This document shows positions 1-9,250 of a stretch of 64,000 nt of DNA, piece after piece. A program made the translations under genes and the position numbers. The first letter of the stretch is position 1; the number at the start of each line of letters is the position of its first letter. This DNA comes from Renibacterium sp043789415 (GTDB taxonomy: Bacteria; Actinomycetota; Actinomycetes; Actinomycetales; Micrococcaceae): assembly GCF_043789415.1 (NCBI RefSeq), contig NZ_JBDLLW010000001.1:620001-684000 (forward strand). Reading direction: 5' to 3'. The notes beneath the pieces were generated by a model that saw only the letters and a program-made list of their open reading frames with translations, did no database searches and was not told the origin of the DNA.

Positions 1-839
1 AAGCCGATGCGACGTTCGGTGGGCACCGCAATGGCCCGCTTGACGTGCACCACGCCCAGCACGTCGTCAGCGGAGTCTCCGATCACCGGGAACCGGGAAA
101 ACCCGGTGCGCCGGGCAGCGTCGATAACATCGGTGAGCGGAGCGTCGATATCGATGGTCTCCACCCTGATCCGCGGCGTCATGACGTCGGCTGCGGTGCG
201 GTCTGAGAAGCTCAGCGAACGCGCCAGGAAGTTGGCGGTGCCGGCATCGAGGGTGCCCAGCTCTGCCGAACGGCGCACCAAAGACGCCAGCTCGGAGGGT
301 GAACGTGCGCCGGAGATCTCCTCTTTGGCCTCCAAACCGAAGACGTTCAGCACTCGGTTGGCGAAGCCGTTGAGCACCACGATGGCCGGTTTGAAAACCG
401 CTGTGAAGACCAGCTGAGGGCGAGCCACCAGCTTGCCGATGTCAAAGGCCTTGGCGATCGCCATGTTCTTCGGCACCAGCTCGCCCAGGAGCATGGAGAG
501 CAAAGTGGCCAGCACCATCGAGATGATCAGCGAGATCGTGCTGCTCAAGCCGCCGTCAATGCCAATAGCCCGCAGTGGCACGGCGAGCAGAGCTCCCAAC
601 GAGGGTTCCATCACGAAACCCGTCAGCAAGGTAGTCAGCGTGATCCCGAGCTGGCAGCTGGAAAGCTGAGTCGAGAGGGTCTTCAGGCAGCGCAGCAGGG
701 GTTCGGCTCCGCTGTCGCCCTCGTTCACGGCGCGCTGCACACTGCTCTGGTCGATTGCAACCAACGAGAATTCCACCGCGACAAAGAATCCGGTGCCGAT
801 GATCAAAAGAAAGCCCACCAGGAGCAATAGCCATTCCAT
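1..839 (-). CDS. CNNM/CBS-domain membrane protein (HlyC/CorC family), 3' end outside window
   Basis: A continuous minus-strand frame starts at ATG 839, directly after an in-frame TGA, and runs off the left edge, giving about 279 residues. The first ~190 residues hold hydrophobic segments typical of the DUF21/CNNM domain, including the signature CQLGITLTTLLTGFVMEPSL. A CBS domain begins after ~210 (DVMTPRIRVETIDID, then GFSRFPVIGDSADDVLGVVH). Family members are membrane proteins linked to Mg/Co homeostasis; 'hemolysin' in older names is historical. Actinobacteria often carry two such genes in tandem, so a partner may lie to the left. The long open frames on the opposite strand here are shadows. 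Confidence 0.85.
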   Translation of the reverse strand, partial: MEWLLLLVGFLLIIGTGFFVAVEFSLVAIDQSSVQRAVNEGDSGAEPLLRCLKTLSTQLSSCQLGITLTTLLTGFVMEPSLGALLAVPLRAIGIDGGLSSTISLIISMVLATLLSMLLGELVPKNMAIAKAFDIGKLVARPQLVFTAVFKPAIVVLNGFANRVLNVFGLEAKEEISGARSPSELASLVRRSAELGTLDAGTANFLARSLSFSDRTAADVMTPRIRVETIDIDAPLTDVIDAARRTGFSRFPVIGDSADDVLGVVHVKRAIAVPTERRIG

Positions 840-1081
840 TCAGCGATTCACCGCCGAAGAATCTGGTCTTTGCGCGCAACGCGCTGCGAGTGATGGGGGT
901 TGGTCTTCGGCTGATGACTCGCTGGGAGTCGCACCGGAAGACAGTACCTCGGGACTGGGTGCGCCGGCGGCAGTATCCACCTGAGCGGTGGAGCGCCGGC
1001 TCCTAGAGTGATGGTCCATAGCTCCACCAGTCTAACGGATCCAGATCGTCTCCCGGCACCCGGCGGCGTTACGCCGAGGGC

Positions 1082-2557
1082 TTACCAGCTCTGCGGGAGC
1101 GGTCTGCCTTCTTCATACCCGGCCGCCGACTGCACCCCCACCAGCGCGTTCTGCCGGAACTCGGCCAGGTTTCCGGCCCCGGCGTAGGTCAGCGAACTGC
1201 GCAGCCCGGAGGTGATCATATCGATCAGGTCCTCGACTCCCGGGCGAGCCGGATCGAGGTACATCTTGGAGGAGGAAATGCCTTCTTCGAAGAGCGCCTT
1301 GCGAGCTCGATCGAAGGCTCCCTCTTGCTGCGTGCGGTTCTGCACCGCACGGGCGCTGGCCATCCCGAAGCTCTCCTTGTATTTGCGCCCGGTGGAATCG
1401 ACCAGCAGGTCACCGGGACTCTCATAGGTACCGGCGAACCAAGAGCCGATCATCACCTGGCTGGCACCCGCCGCCAGGGCGAGCGCCACATCACGGGGGT
1501 AACGCACTCCGCCGTCGGCCCACACTGTCTTGCCCAGTTCACGGGCCACGCTGGCGCACTCCAGCACTGCGGAGAACTGCGGGCGGCCGACCGCCGTCAT
1601 CATCCGGGTGGTACACATCGCGCCGGGCCCAACTCCCACTTTGATGATGTCAGCACCGGCGGAGATGAGATCGCGGACGCCTTCTGCGCTCACCACATTG
1701 CCCGCCACAATGGGCACCTGCGGGTCAAGGGAGCGCACCGCGGCGAGCGCGTCGAACATCTTGCGCTGATGCCCGTGCGCGGTATCGACCACCAGGCAAT
1801 CGACTCCAGCGTCCAGCAACTCTCCGGCCTTAGCACGCACATCGCCGTTGATACCCACCGCGGCGGCCACCCTGAGCTTGCCCTCACTGTCGACAGCGGG
1901 CTGATAGATGGTCGATCTCAGGGCACCCGTCCGGGTCATCGCACCGAGAAGCTTCCCATCCCTGGTCACCGGAGCGAAGCCGCCCGCGGTAGCGTCCAGC
2001 AGCTCGAAGGCCTGCCGCAGGGCGGCGGGGCGGTCGGCGTCGAAAAGCGCTGCGTCGATGATGGGCACCTGCTTCATCACGGCGTCGAGCGAGGTGAATC
2101 GATCAACACCCTCGCAGTCAGCGGCGCTGACCACACCGAGGCATTGTCCATCGGAACTCACGACCACCAGGGCGCCGTGTGCTCGTTTGTCGATCAGATG
2201 CAGCGCATCGATCACGGTATCGCCGGGACCGAGCGTCACGGGGGTCTCGAAAAGTGCGGATCGTGATTTCACCCAGCCGGTGACTTCGCGGAGCACCTGT
2301 AGCGGCACATCCTGGGGCAGCACCGCGAGGCCACCCCGTCTGGCCAGCGTCTCCACCATGCGCTTACCGGTAACTGCTGTCATATTGGCCACCACCAAGG
2401 GAATGGTGGTCCCGGTGCCATCGTCGCTGGAGAGGTCGACGTCCAAGCGGGAAATCACCTCCGAGCGGGAAGGCACCAGGAAAACATCTGAATAGGTCAG
2501 ATCGGCCTGGTAAGACAACTCGGCGTTGCGCTGGTTTTCGGCATTGATGAATCGCAT
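1082..2557 (-). CDS. guaB1: GuaB1-family IMP dehydrogenase-related protein (probable GMP reductase)
   Basis: The 491-residue protein has the IMPDH/GMPR TIM-barrel with a CBS pair inserted at about residues 95-210. The N-terminus (LTYSDVFLVPSRSEV) and the catalytic loop GVGPGAMCTTRMMTAVG near residue 310, with its cysteine, are clear, as is GASQVMIGSWFAGTYESPGD. The length and CBS insert fit the actinobacterial GuaB1 group; mycobacterial GuaB1 has been reported to be a GMP reductase that returns GMP to IMP, so the purine-salvage role is taken from the family. It is transcribed divergently from kgd across a 294-bp gap. Confidence 0.88.
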   Translation of the reverse strand: MRFINAENQRNAELSYQADLTYSDVFLVPSRSEVISRLDVDLSSDDGTGTTIPLVVANMTAVTGKRMVETLARRGGLAVLPQDVPLQVLREVTGWVKSRSALFETPVTLGPGDTVIDALHLIDKRAHGALVVVSSDGQCLGVVSAADCEGVDRFTSLDAVMKQVPIIDAALFDADRPAALRQAFELLDATAGGFAPVTRDGKLLGAMTRTGALRSTIYQPAVDSEGKLRVAAAVGINGDVRAKAGELLDAGVDCLVVDTAHGHQRKMFDALAAVRSLDPQVPIVAGNVVSAEGVRDLISAGADIIKVGVGPGAMCTTRMMTAVGRPQFSAVLECASVARELGKTVWADGGVRYPRDVALALAAGASQVMIGSWFAGTYESPGDLLVDSTGRKYKESFGMASARAVQNRTQQEGAFDRARKALFEEGISSSKMYLDPARPGVEDLIDMITSGLRSSLTYAGAGNLAEFRQNALVGVQSAAGYEEGRPLPQSW

Positions 2558-2617
2558 GCTTTCCAGTCTAGTTCGGCCCCGTCCGTTCCCCCGAGCCCGC
2601 TCGTCCCCTCAGCCTCC

Positions 2618-2731
2618 CTCGTTCCGGAACCAGTCGTCCCACTGAATGTTGCCAAGTGACAGCTGAGGCTTTTCTGAGAGAACTTTTGTCCCATAAGTAA
2701 CACCCCCTGGGACAGCTGATTCCGGAACGAG
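2618..2731. repeat. 24-nt interrupted inverted repeat between guaB1 and kgd
   Basis: Arm 2618-2641 and arm 2708-2731 are reverse complements at 21 of 24 positions. Each contains the palindromic core TTCCGGAA. They are separated by 66 bp, inside the divergent guaB1/kgd intergenic region. The pair could be two operator sites for one regulator, a long hairpin, or the ends of a tiny repeat element. Nothing in the window names a binding protein. Confidence 0.6.
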
Positions 2732-2851
2732 GTGTGGGCTACGCCACAGAACACAAAAACATGAAGTTTTGATTGGCTTGCATGGCCCTGGCATCACTAG
2801 ACTGGCATGCGGACGGCAATGTCTTGAACTCATGGAAGAGGCGTATTTCAG

Positions 2852-5800
2852 GTGCCAGATGAATCCCTCCACCGTTTGACCGAAGAATTCGGTGGAAACG
2901 AGTGGCTCGTCGACGAACTCTACGAACAGTACCGGCAGGACAAGAACTCGGTGGACGAGAAGTGGTGGCCTTTATTCGCCTCCCTCGACGCCGACTCTGC
3001 TAACGGCAGACATGCCCGAAGCACTCCTCGCCCGGTGACTCAACCGCTGCCCGTGGTAAGCCAGGCGGCGAGCCCGGTAGCTGCTCCCCCCGCTCGGCCG
3101 GCCACGGCTCCGGCCGCCGCACCGGTAGCTGCTCAGCCCGCGACGCCGCCCCAGGCAGTGGCTCCGGCCGCCGCGCCAACAGCTGCAGCAGCCTCAGCTC
3201 CGGCCGCGACCCCGGCCCCCACGGCCAGCGCCCCCAAGACCACCACGACGCCGATCCCCGCCCAGCTGCCGCCGACGGCCAAGAACACTTCCGCACCTGA
3301 GGAAGACGTCGTGAGCGTGCTGCGCGGCCCCGCTAAAGCGATTGCCGCCAATATGGTGAGCAGTCTCGAGGTGCCCACCGCGACCAGCGTGCGCGCTATT
3401 CCGGCTAAGCTGCTGATCGACAACCGGCTGGTGATCAACTCCAACCTGGCCCGTGCCCGTGGCGGCAAGGTTTCATTCACTCATTTGATCGGCTATGCCG
3501 TGATTCGGGCGCTCAAGCAGTTCCCCTCAATGAACGTGCACTACGACGAGCAGGACGGCAAACCGGTCGCCGTGCAGCCGGCTCACGTCAACTTCGGCAT
3601 CGCCATCGATATGCCGAAGCCGGACGGCAGCCGCTCCCTGGTAGTGCCCAATATCAAAAAAGCCGAGACCCTGAGCTTCTCAGAGTTCTGGCACACTTAT
3701 GAAGATCTGATCAAGCGAGCCCGCGCGGGCAAGCTGACCGCCGACGACTACGCAGGCACTACGGTGTCGCTGACCAACCCCGGCGGCATCGGCACCGTGC
3801 ATTCGGTGCCTAGGCTCTCCAAGGGCCAGGCGAGCATCATCGGCGTCGGCGCTCTGGATTATCCCGCTGAGTTCCAGGGCACCAGCGAGCGGATCATCGC
3901 GAAGAACGCGATCAGCAAGGTCATCACGCTGACCTCCACCTACGATCACCGAGTGATCCAAGGGGCCGGTAGCGGCGAGTTCCTCAAATTGGTCCATCAG
4001 CTACTGCTCGGCGCGGATGATTTCTACGATGAGATCTTCGAATCGCTACGGATCCCCTACGAGCCGGTGCGCTGGAGCCCGGACGTTCAGGTCGATCCTT
4101 TCGATCAGATCAACAAGGTCGCCCGGATCCAACAGCTGATCCACGCTTACCGGGTGCGCGGTCACCTGATGGCCGATACCGACCCGCTGGAGTACGTGCA
4201 GCGCAAGCACCCCGATCTCGACGTGCTCAACCACGGCCTGACGCTCTGGGATCTGGATCGTGAATGGCCCACCGGCGGTTTCGGCGGCAAGGACAGTCTC
4301 AAGTTCCGCGATATCCTCGGTGTGCTGCGTGACGCTTACTGCCGGACCACCGGCGTCGAGTACATGCACCTGCAGGACCCGGAACAGCGCAAGTGGTTCC
4401 AGGATGAGTTGGAGCACCCCTACTCCAAGCCGAGCCGCGAAGAGCAGATTCGGATCGTCTCCAAGCTCAACTCCGCAGAGGCCTTCGAGACCTTCTTGCA
4501 GACCAAGTACGTCGGCCAGAAGCGTTTCTCCCTGGAAGGTGGAGAGTCGCTGATTCCGCTCTTGGACTCGGTCCTCGCGGATGCAGCCGACGAAGGTCTC
4601 GATGAGGTCGCCATCGGCATGGCTCATCGCGGTCGGCTCAATGTGCTCACCAATATCGCCGGTAAGACCTACGGCCAGGTGTTCCGTGAGTTCGAAGGCA
4701 ATGACGATCCGCGTAGTGTGCAGGGCTCCGGCGATGTGAAGTACCACCTCGGCACCGAGGGCACCTTCACCTCCATCAACGGCAACCAGACCAAGGTCTA
4801 CCTTGCCGCCAACCCCTCGCACCTCGAGGCAGCTGATCCGGTGCTGGAAGGCATCGTGCGTGCCAAGCAGGACGTGCTCGATACCAACGGGGCGAGTTTC
4901 GACGTGCTGCCACTGCTGATCCATGGCGACGCTGCCTTCGCGGGCCAAGGCGTAGTGGCGGAGACGTTGAACCTTTCGCAGCTTCGCGGTTACCGCACCG
5001 GGGGCACCATCCACGTGGTGGTGAACAACCAGGTTGGTTTCACCACCTCCCCGAGTTCCTCTCGCTCTTCGGTGTATTCGACCGACGTCGCCAAGATGAT
5101 TCAGGCCCCGATCTTCCACGTCAACGGTGATGACCCGGAAGCTGTGGTCCGAGTAGCTCAGCTCGCCTTCAAGTATCGGCAGAAGTTCGCCGCCGATATT
5201 GTGATCGATCTGGTCTGCTACCGTCGGCGCGGCCACAACGAAGGTGACGATCCTTCGATGACTCAGCCGCTGATGTACAACCTGATCGAAGCGAAACGCT
5301 CGGTCCGCCGCCTCTACACCGAGGCGTTGATCGGTCGTGGAGACATCACCGGTGAGGAAGCAGAGCAATTGCTCCGCGACTATCAGGAGCGGCTGGAACG
5401 CGCCTTCGCCGAAACCCACGCTGCGCAGACCTCGCCGATCCCGATCCTCACCGAGGACAGAAAAGCAGTCTCCGATCTGGAACGTCCGGTGGCACAGCGT
5501 GGCCAGGAGGATTCGGCCCTTTCCGTCCCACCGGTGAGCGCCGAAATGATCGCCCATATCGGCACCGTGCAGACCACCCCGCCCGAGGGCTTCACTCTGC
5601 ACCCGAAGATCGAACCGCTGCTGCGCAAGCGTGAAGTGATGTCACGTGAGGGCAATATCGATTGGGGCTTCGGTGAGCTGCTGGCGCTCGGCTCCTTGGC
5701 CATCGAAGGTGTGCCCATCCGGTTCACCGGCCAAGACACTCAACGCGGCACCTTCGCGCAACGGCACTCGGTACTTCACGACCGCAAGAACGGCGCAGAG

Positions 5801-6670
5801 TGGGCGCCTTACCAAGAACTCTCCGAGACTCAGGCTCGTTTCATGGTGTACAACTCCTCGCTGAGCGAGTACGGCGCCCTGGGCTTCGAGTACGGCTACT
5901 CGGTGGAGCGCACCGACGCCATGGTGCTCTGGGAAGCGCAGTACGGCGACTTCGCCAACGGCGCGCAGTCCATGATCGATGTGTTCATCTCCTCGGCGGA
6001 ACAAAAGTGGGGTCAGCGCTCTTCCTTGGTCATGCTGCTGCCGCACGGTTATGAAGGGCAAGGACCGGAGCACACCTCCGCGCATATCGAGCGCTACCTG
6101 CAGATGTGCGCTGAGGACAATATGATCCTGGCTCAGCCGACCACCCCGGCTTCGCATTTCCATCTGCTGCGCCGCCAGGCCTATAGCCGGCCACGTAAAC
6201 CGCTGATTGTCTTCACCCCGAAGCAATTGCTGCGCTTGAAGGCTGCGGCCTCGCCCTTGGAGGATCTCACCAACGGTGAATTCCAGCCCGTTATCGGTGA
6301 TAACGCCGCTTTGAACAATGTTGATCGGGTGGTGCTGGTTTCCGGCAGGCTCTACTACGACCTGTTGGCTGCCCGGACTAAGTCCGGGGACACCTCGACG
6401 GCCCTGGTCCGGGTTGAACAGCTCTACCCGTTCCCGGTCGAGGAGATTGCCGCTGAATTGGCGAAGTACCCGAACGCGGAAGTGGTCTGGGCACAGGACG
6501 AGCCGGCTAACCAGGGCCCGTGGCCGATCATGGGCCTGATCCTGCCGCCAGCACTCGGCAAAGCGATCCGCCCGGTCTCGCGGCCTGCTTCGGCGTCAAC
6601 CGCAACCGGTTCCTCGAAGCGTCACGCCGTCGAGCAGGAAGCCTTGATCTCCAAGGTTTTCGCCCGCTAG
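2852..6670 (+). CDS. kgd: Multifunctional 2-oxoglutarate metabolism enzyme (fused E2-E1, Kgd/SucA type)
   Basis: The 1272-residue protein decarboxylates 2-oxoglutarate as part of the TCA cycle and works with a shared E2p/E3. The N-terminal ~45 residues (EFGGNEWLVDELYEQYR) match actinobacterial Kgd and are followed by an Ala/Pro linker to ~140. An acyltransferase-like E2 domain ends with TYDHRVIQGAGSGEF near 365 (HxxxD-type motif). The ThDP-dependent E1 part includes GMAHRGRLNVLTN (~590), HGDAAFAGQGVVAETLN (~690) and YRRRGHNEGDDPSMTQP (~790). The GTG start at 2852 is supported by a GGAAGAGG ribosome-binding site at 2834-2841. In this family activity is controlled by a phosphorylated FHA protein (GarA/OdhI), which is not in this window. 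Confidence 0.95.
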   Translation: MPDESLHRLTEEFGGNEWLVDELYEQYRQDKNSVDEKWWPLFASLDADSANGRHARSTPRPVTQPLPVVSQAASPVAAPPARPATAPAAAPVAAQPATPPQAVAPAAAPTAAAASAPAATPAPTASAPKTTTTPIPAQLPPTAKNTSAPEEDVVSVLRGPAKAIAANMVSSLEVPTATSVRAIPAKLLIDNRLVINSNLARARGGKVSFTHLIGYAVIRALKQFPSMNVHYDEQDGKPVAVQPAHVNFGIAIDMPKPDGSRSLVVPNIKKAETLSFSEFWHTYEDLIKRARAGKLTADDYAGTTVSLTNPGGIGTVHSVPRLSKGQASIIGVGALDYPAEFQGTSERIIAKNAISKVITLTSTYDHRVIQGAGSGEFLKLVHQLLLGADDFYDEIFESLRIPYEPVRWSPDVQVDPFDQINKVARIQQLIHAYRVRGHLMADTDPLEYVQRKHPDLDVLNHGLTLWDLDREWPTGGFGGKDSLKFRDILGVLRDAYCRTTGVEYMHLQDPEQRKWFQDELEHPYSKPSREEQIRIVSKLNSAEAFETFLQTKYVGQKRFSLEGGESLIPLLDSVLADAADEGLDEVAIGMAHRGRLNVLTNIAGKTYGQVFREFEGNDDPRSVQGSGDVKYHLGTEGTFTSINGNQTKVYLAANPSHLEAADPVLEGIVRAKQDVLDTNGASFDVLPLLIHGDAAFAGQGVVAETLNLSQLRGYRTGGTIHVVVNNQVGFTTSPSSSRSSVYSTDVAKMIQAPIFHVNGDDPEAVVRVAQLAFKYRQKFAADIVIDLVCYRRRGHNEGDDPSMTQPLMYNLIEAKRSVRRLYTEALIGRGDITGEEAEQLLRDYQERLERAFAETHAAQTSPIPILTEDRKAVSDLERPVAQRGQEDSALSVPPVSAEMIAHIGTVQTTPPEGFTLHPKIEPLLRKREVMSREGNIDWGFGELLALGSLAIEGVPIRFTGQDTQRGTFAQRHSVLHDRKNGAEWAPYQELSETQARFMVYNSSLSEYGALGFEYGYSVERTDAMVLWEAQYGDFANGAQSMIDVFISSAEQKWGQRSSLVMLLPHGYEGQGPEHTSAHIERYLQMCAEDNMILAQPTTPASHFHLLRRQAYSRPRKPLIVFTPKQLLRLKAAASPLEDLTNGEFQPVIGDNAALNNVDRVVLVSGRLYYDLLAARTKSGDTSTALVRVEQLYPFPVEEIAAELAKYPNAEVVWAQDEPANQGPWPIMGLILPPALGKAIRPVSRPASASTATGSSKRHAVEQEALISKVFAR

Positions 6671-6678
6671 ATCCCTTA

Positions 6679-6711
6679 GATGCCCAGTCCGTTTGAAACG
6701 GACTGGGCATC
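6679..6711 (+). terminator. Terminator hairpin after kgd
   Basis: A nearly uninterrupted 16-bp stem (arm GATGCCCAGTCCGTTT and its complement) begins 8 bp after the kgd stop. There is no clear U tract, so termination strength is uncertain. Confidence 0.7.
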
Positions 6712-6781
6712 GGCGTGTCTGGGCGGGTACTGTTTCGAAGAGTAAAGATTTACTTGAAGATCAAGCAAGGAAGGCTAGGCA

Positions 6782-7381
6782 GTGGAACAGAGAAAGATTC
6801 GGCTGGCCGCTGTTGGCGACGAGTTATTAGCTGGAATCGGCGATCCGCGAGCCCTCGGCTGGCTCGGCCGGGTGCTCGCCAGGACCCCGCAGGAAGAGCT
6901 CTCCCTGGAGGCTTTCAGCCTGGCCTGCCCGCAAGAAGGCACCGAAGCCCTGGCCGCCCGCTGGCTCGCCGAAGCTGGCCGGCGATTCGATGATTTCCAC
7001 GAGAACCGCTTAGTCATTGGCCTCTCCGACCGGGACTTGCAACTCGAGCTCTCGACTGCCCGTAGCCGGCTCAACCTGGCGAATATTCTCGACGGCGCGG
7101 CCCAGTTGAGTGTGCCGGTCTTCGTCGTCGGGCCGCCTCCTGGGCTCGATCCCGCGGTGAATAAAAAACTCAGTGAGCTCAACACTGCCTTCGCGGATGT
7201 CACCACCAGGCGCCGGCACGTCTACGTGGACACCTTCTCCCCGTTGCTCAACCACGAGCAGTGGCGCACTGATCTGGCGGCAAACGGCGGCCGCCCCGGG
7301 CAAGCCGGCTACGGCCTGATGGCCTGGCTCGTGCTGCATCGCGGCTGGTTCCAGTGGATGGGTATTCCCGAGGCCAACTAA
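6782..7381 (+). CDS. SGNH/GDSL-like hydrolase family protein
   Basis: The 199-residue protein begins IRLAAVGDELLAGIGD, which resembles block I of SGNH hydrolases but with Gly-Asp-Glu where the nucleophile serine of GDS normally sits. A later segment (RHVYVDTFSPLLNHEQW, then GGRPGQAGYGLMAWLVL) is at the place of the C-terminal catalytic block, with no clear D-x-x-H. The missing serine and histidine suggest a non-catalytic or divergent member. The GTG start is chosen because AAGGAAGG lies 8 nt upstream. It stands alone between the kgd terminator and the DUF4097 operon. Confidence 0.6.
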   Translation: MEQRKIRLAAVGDELLAGIGDPRALGWLGRVLARTPQEELSLEAFSLACPQEGTEALAARWLAEAGRRFDDFHENRLVIGLSDRDLQLELSTARSRLNLANILDGAAQLSVPVFVVGPPPGLDPAVNKKLSELNTAFADVTTRRRHVYVDTFSPLLNHEQWRTDLAANGGRPGQAGYGLMAWLVLHRGWFQWMGIPEAN

Positions 7382-7534
7382 GACCCGGTCTTTCGCAAAC
7401 CTGCTGTTCTCCTCATGCAGGCCTTGGTTTATCGTAGCGAGGATGGATTCGGCACGCTTTTCGCCGAATCTTACTGCTCGCGAGATGGACCCAGGCCTGC
7501 GTTTCACTAACTAGAGGTTTTGTGAAAATTAAAC

Positions 7535-7597
7535 GCGATATAGCTTGACCTCTTCCTCATCGAGATATATCTTGAATATATCAACGCGATATATCGC
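7535..7597 (+). promoter_or_regulatory. Promoter overlapped by palindromic operators (probable PadR sites)
   Basis: A candidate promoter is TTGACC (7545-7550), a 17-nt spacer and TATCTT (7568-7573). Overlapping it are the perfect inverted repeat GATATAT-N5-ATATATC (7564-7582), the perfect 12-bp palindrome GCGATATATCGC (7586-7597) and a degenerate copy GCGATATAGC (7535-7544). AT-rich dyads of this ATAT type are usual for PadR-family repressors, and a padR gene is third in the operon, so autoregulation is likely (inference). Confidence 0.65.
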
Positions 7598-7613
7598 ATC
7601 TAGAGGAGGAATT

Positions 7614-8396
7614 ATGGACCAGTGGGAGATCAGCGCTCCGCAGACCATCGACATCGACGGCGTCACCAAACTCCATGCCGCCATCGTTCGCGGCAGGCTC
7701 GACGTCATCACACATCAGGAAGCGACTACCCGCATCGAGGTGGCCGAGATCAACGACATCCCGCTCGACGTGAGCTTTCAGGACGGCGTACTGAGCATTG
7801 GGCATCGCGATGGCGACCTCGGCGGCTGGCTGCAAAGGCTGACCGGGCTGAAGAACCCTCATGCGGTGCTGAGCATCGCCGTCCCGGCCGGTATCGAGGT
7901 AGTCGTCAATACGGTGAGCGGGGACGGCTTGGTGAGCGGCACCAGCGCCCGGACCAGCATTAAAACCGTCTCCGGCTCACTCATGTCAGACGATACCTCG
8001 GGCGCGCTCACTGTCGATACCGTGAGCGGCGAGATCATTGTCCGGAACCATCGAGGCGCTTTAGATGCCAAAACCGTCAGCGGTGAAATCACGGCCTCCG
8101 GCGAGCTACCCACGGTGCAGGCCAAATCGGTCAGCGGCGATCTGAGCTTCGACCTTCAAGGCAACCCAGAAAAGCTCTCCAGCAATGGGGTCTCCGGTGA
8201 GCTCACCGTCCGGCTACCCGCCGAGGTGGGAATCGCCCTGGATGCTAAAACAGTGTCCGGGAATATCGTCCTCGACAACCAGCGCTACTCGGGTACCGGC
8301 CAGGAAGTGCACACCACCAGCGGCCCGGAATCCCCGCAGATCAAGGTTCAGAGCAAATCCGTCTCGGGCAATATCTCCATCATCCGTCAGCGCTAA
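7614..8396 (+). CDS. DUF4097-family beta-strand repeat protein (first copy)
   Basis: The 260-residue protein starts MDQWEISAPQTIDIDG at an ATG preceded by GAGGAGG. From about residue 95 it is built of ~15-20-residue beta repeats, each with the short motif VSG (NTVSGDGLVSG, KTVSGSLMSD, DTVSGEIIV, KTVSGEITASG, KSVSGDLSFD). This pattern is typical of DUF4097 'adhesin-like' beta-helix proteins. There is no signal peptide or membrane segment. Function is unknown; such genes are commonly found with PadR regulators and membrane-stress genes. It shares the operon with a paralogue and padR. Confidence 0.8.
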   Translation: MDQWEISAPQTIDIDGVTKLHAAIVRGRLDVITHQEATTRIEVAEINDIPLDVSFQDGVLSIGHRDGDLGGWLQRLTGLKNPHAVLSIAVPAGIEVVVNTVSGDGLVSGTSARTSIKTVSGSLMSDDTSGALTVDTVSGEIIVRNHRGALDAKTVSGEITASGELPTVQAKSVSGDLSFDLQGNPEKLSSNGVSGELTVRLPAEVGIALDAKTVSGNIVLDNQRYSGTGQEVHTTSGPESPQIKVQSKSVSGNISIIRQR

Positions 8397-8428
8397 GCGC
8401 AGCGCCCAGCAAGCAAAGGACCCTAGTG

Positions 8429-9250
8429 ATGAACAACTGGACTATTGATTCTCCACAGACCCTGGACATCGACAATGTCAGAAATCTCAGACTGCTCGCG
8501 ATCAGCGGCAGATTCGATGTGATCGCCCACCAAGACCCCGCTGAAACGGTCACTCGACTGACCATCAGCGAGATCACCGGCGACCCCCTGGAGATCGTGA
8601 ACACTGCCGAACGGCTGGACATCAAACATGGCAAAACCGACGCAATGGTGTGGCTGACCAAAGACAATCCACTCAGCTCAAGAAACCACTTGGTGATCAC
8701 CGTGGAAGTCCCAGCACAAACCGTCATTGATGCGAAAACCGTAAGCGGCGAAGGCCTCGTGACCGGCCTGAACTCAACGGTCAAGGTCTCCTCGGTCTCC
8801 GGATCCATCGTCTCCGACGCCACCAAGGGTGCACTGAGTGTCAATACCATCTCCGGCGAAGCGATTGTCAAAGATCATCAGGGCGCACTGTCCACGAACT
8901 CGGTCTCTGGGGAAATTACCGCCTCCGGCTGGCTGGAAAGCATCAAGGCCAGCACGGTCACCGGAGACTTGAACTTCGACGTGCTAGGACCGATCAGAAC
9001 GGTCAGCACCAACTCAGTTTCCGGAAGCGTATTGCTCAGGCTGCCCGAGGAACTCAGCTGCCAAGTGCTGGCGAATTCCCTCTCTGGAAGTATCAATGTC
9101 AATGAGGAAAGCATCAAGGTGATCGGTAGCACGACGCGTCAGTTCGGCGATCCGAAGCAGCCCATGGTGAAGATCTCAGTGAATTCAGTCTCCGGTTCAA
9201 TCACCGTCTTCAATCGGCTGAGTCGGCACGAGCAAGAGGGGGTACAGTAA
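8429..9250 (+). CDS. DUF4097-family beta-strand repeat protein (second copy)
   Basis: A paralogue of the preceding gene (~273 residues, MNNWTIDSPQTLDIDN), with the same N-terminal block and VSG-containing repeats (KTVSGEGLVTG, NTISGEAIV, NSVSGEITASG, NSVSGSVLL, NSLSGSIN, NSVSGSITVF). ATG 8429 is preferred to the in-frame GTG three bases earlier because AAAGGA lies 8 nt upstream of it. Its TAA shares one base with the padR start, so the two are probably translationally coupled. The tandem copies point to a local duplication. Confidence 0.8.
   Translation: MNNWTIDSPQTLDIDNVRNLRLLAISGRFDVIAHQDPAETVTRLTISEITGDPLEIVNTAERLDIKHGKTDAMVWLTKDNPLSSRNHLVITVEVPAQTVIDAKTVSGEGLVTGLNSTVKVSSVSGSIVSDATKGALSVNTISGEAIVKDHQGALSTNSVSGEITASGWLESIKASTVTGDLNFDVLGPIRTVSTNSVSGSVLLRLPEELSCQVLANSLSGSINVNEESIKVIGSTTRQFGDPKQPMVKISVNSVSGSITVFNRLSRHEQEGVQ

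Noticed and set aside
1325..2266. A 313-codon plus-strand frame antisense to guaB1
   Set aside because: Shadow of a well-supported gene; its His/Gly-rich translation has no domain-like features.
4046..5602. A 518-codon open frame antisense to kgd
   Set aside because: It lies wholly inside kgd, has low-complexity composition and no family pattern; long antisense frames are expected in GC-rich coding DNA.
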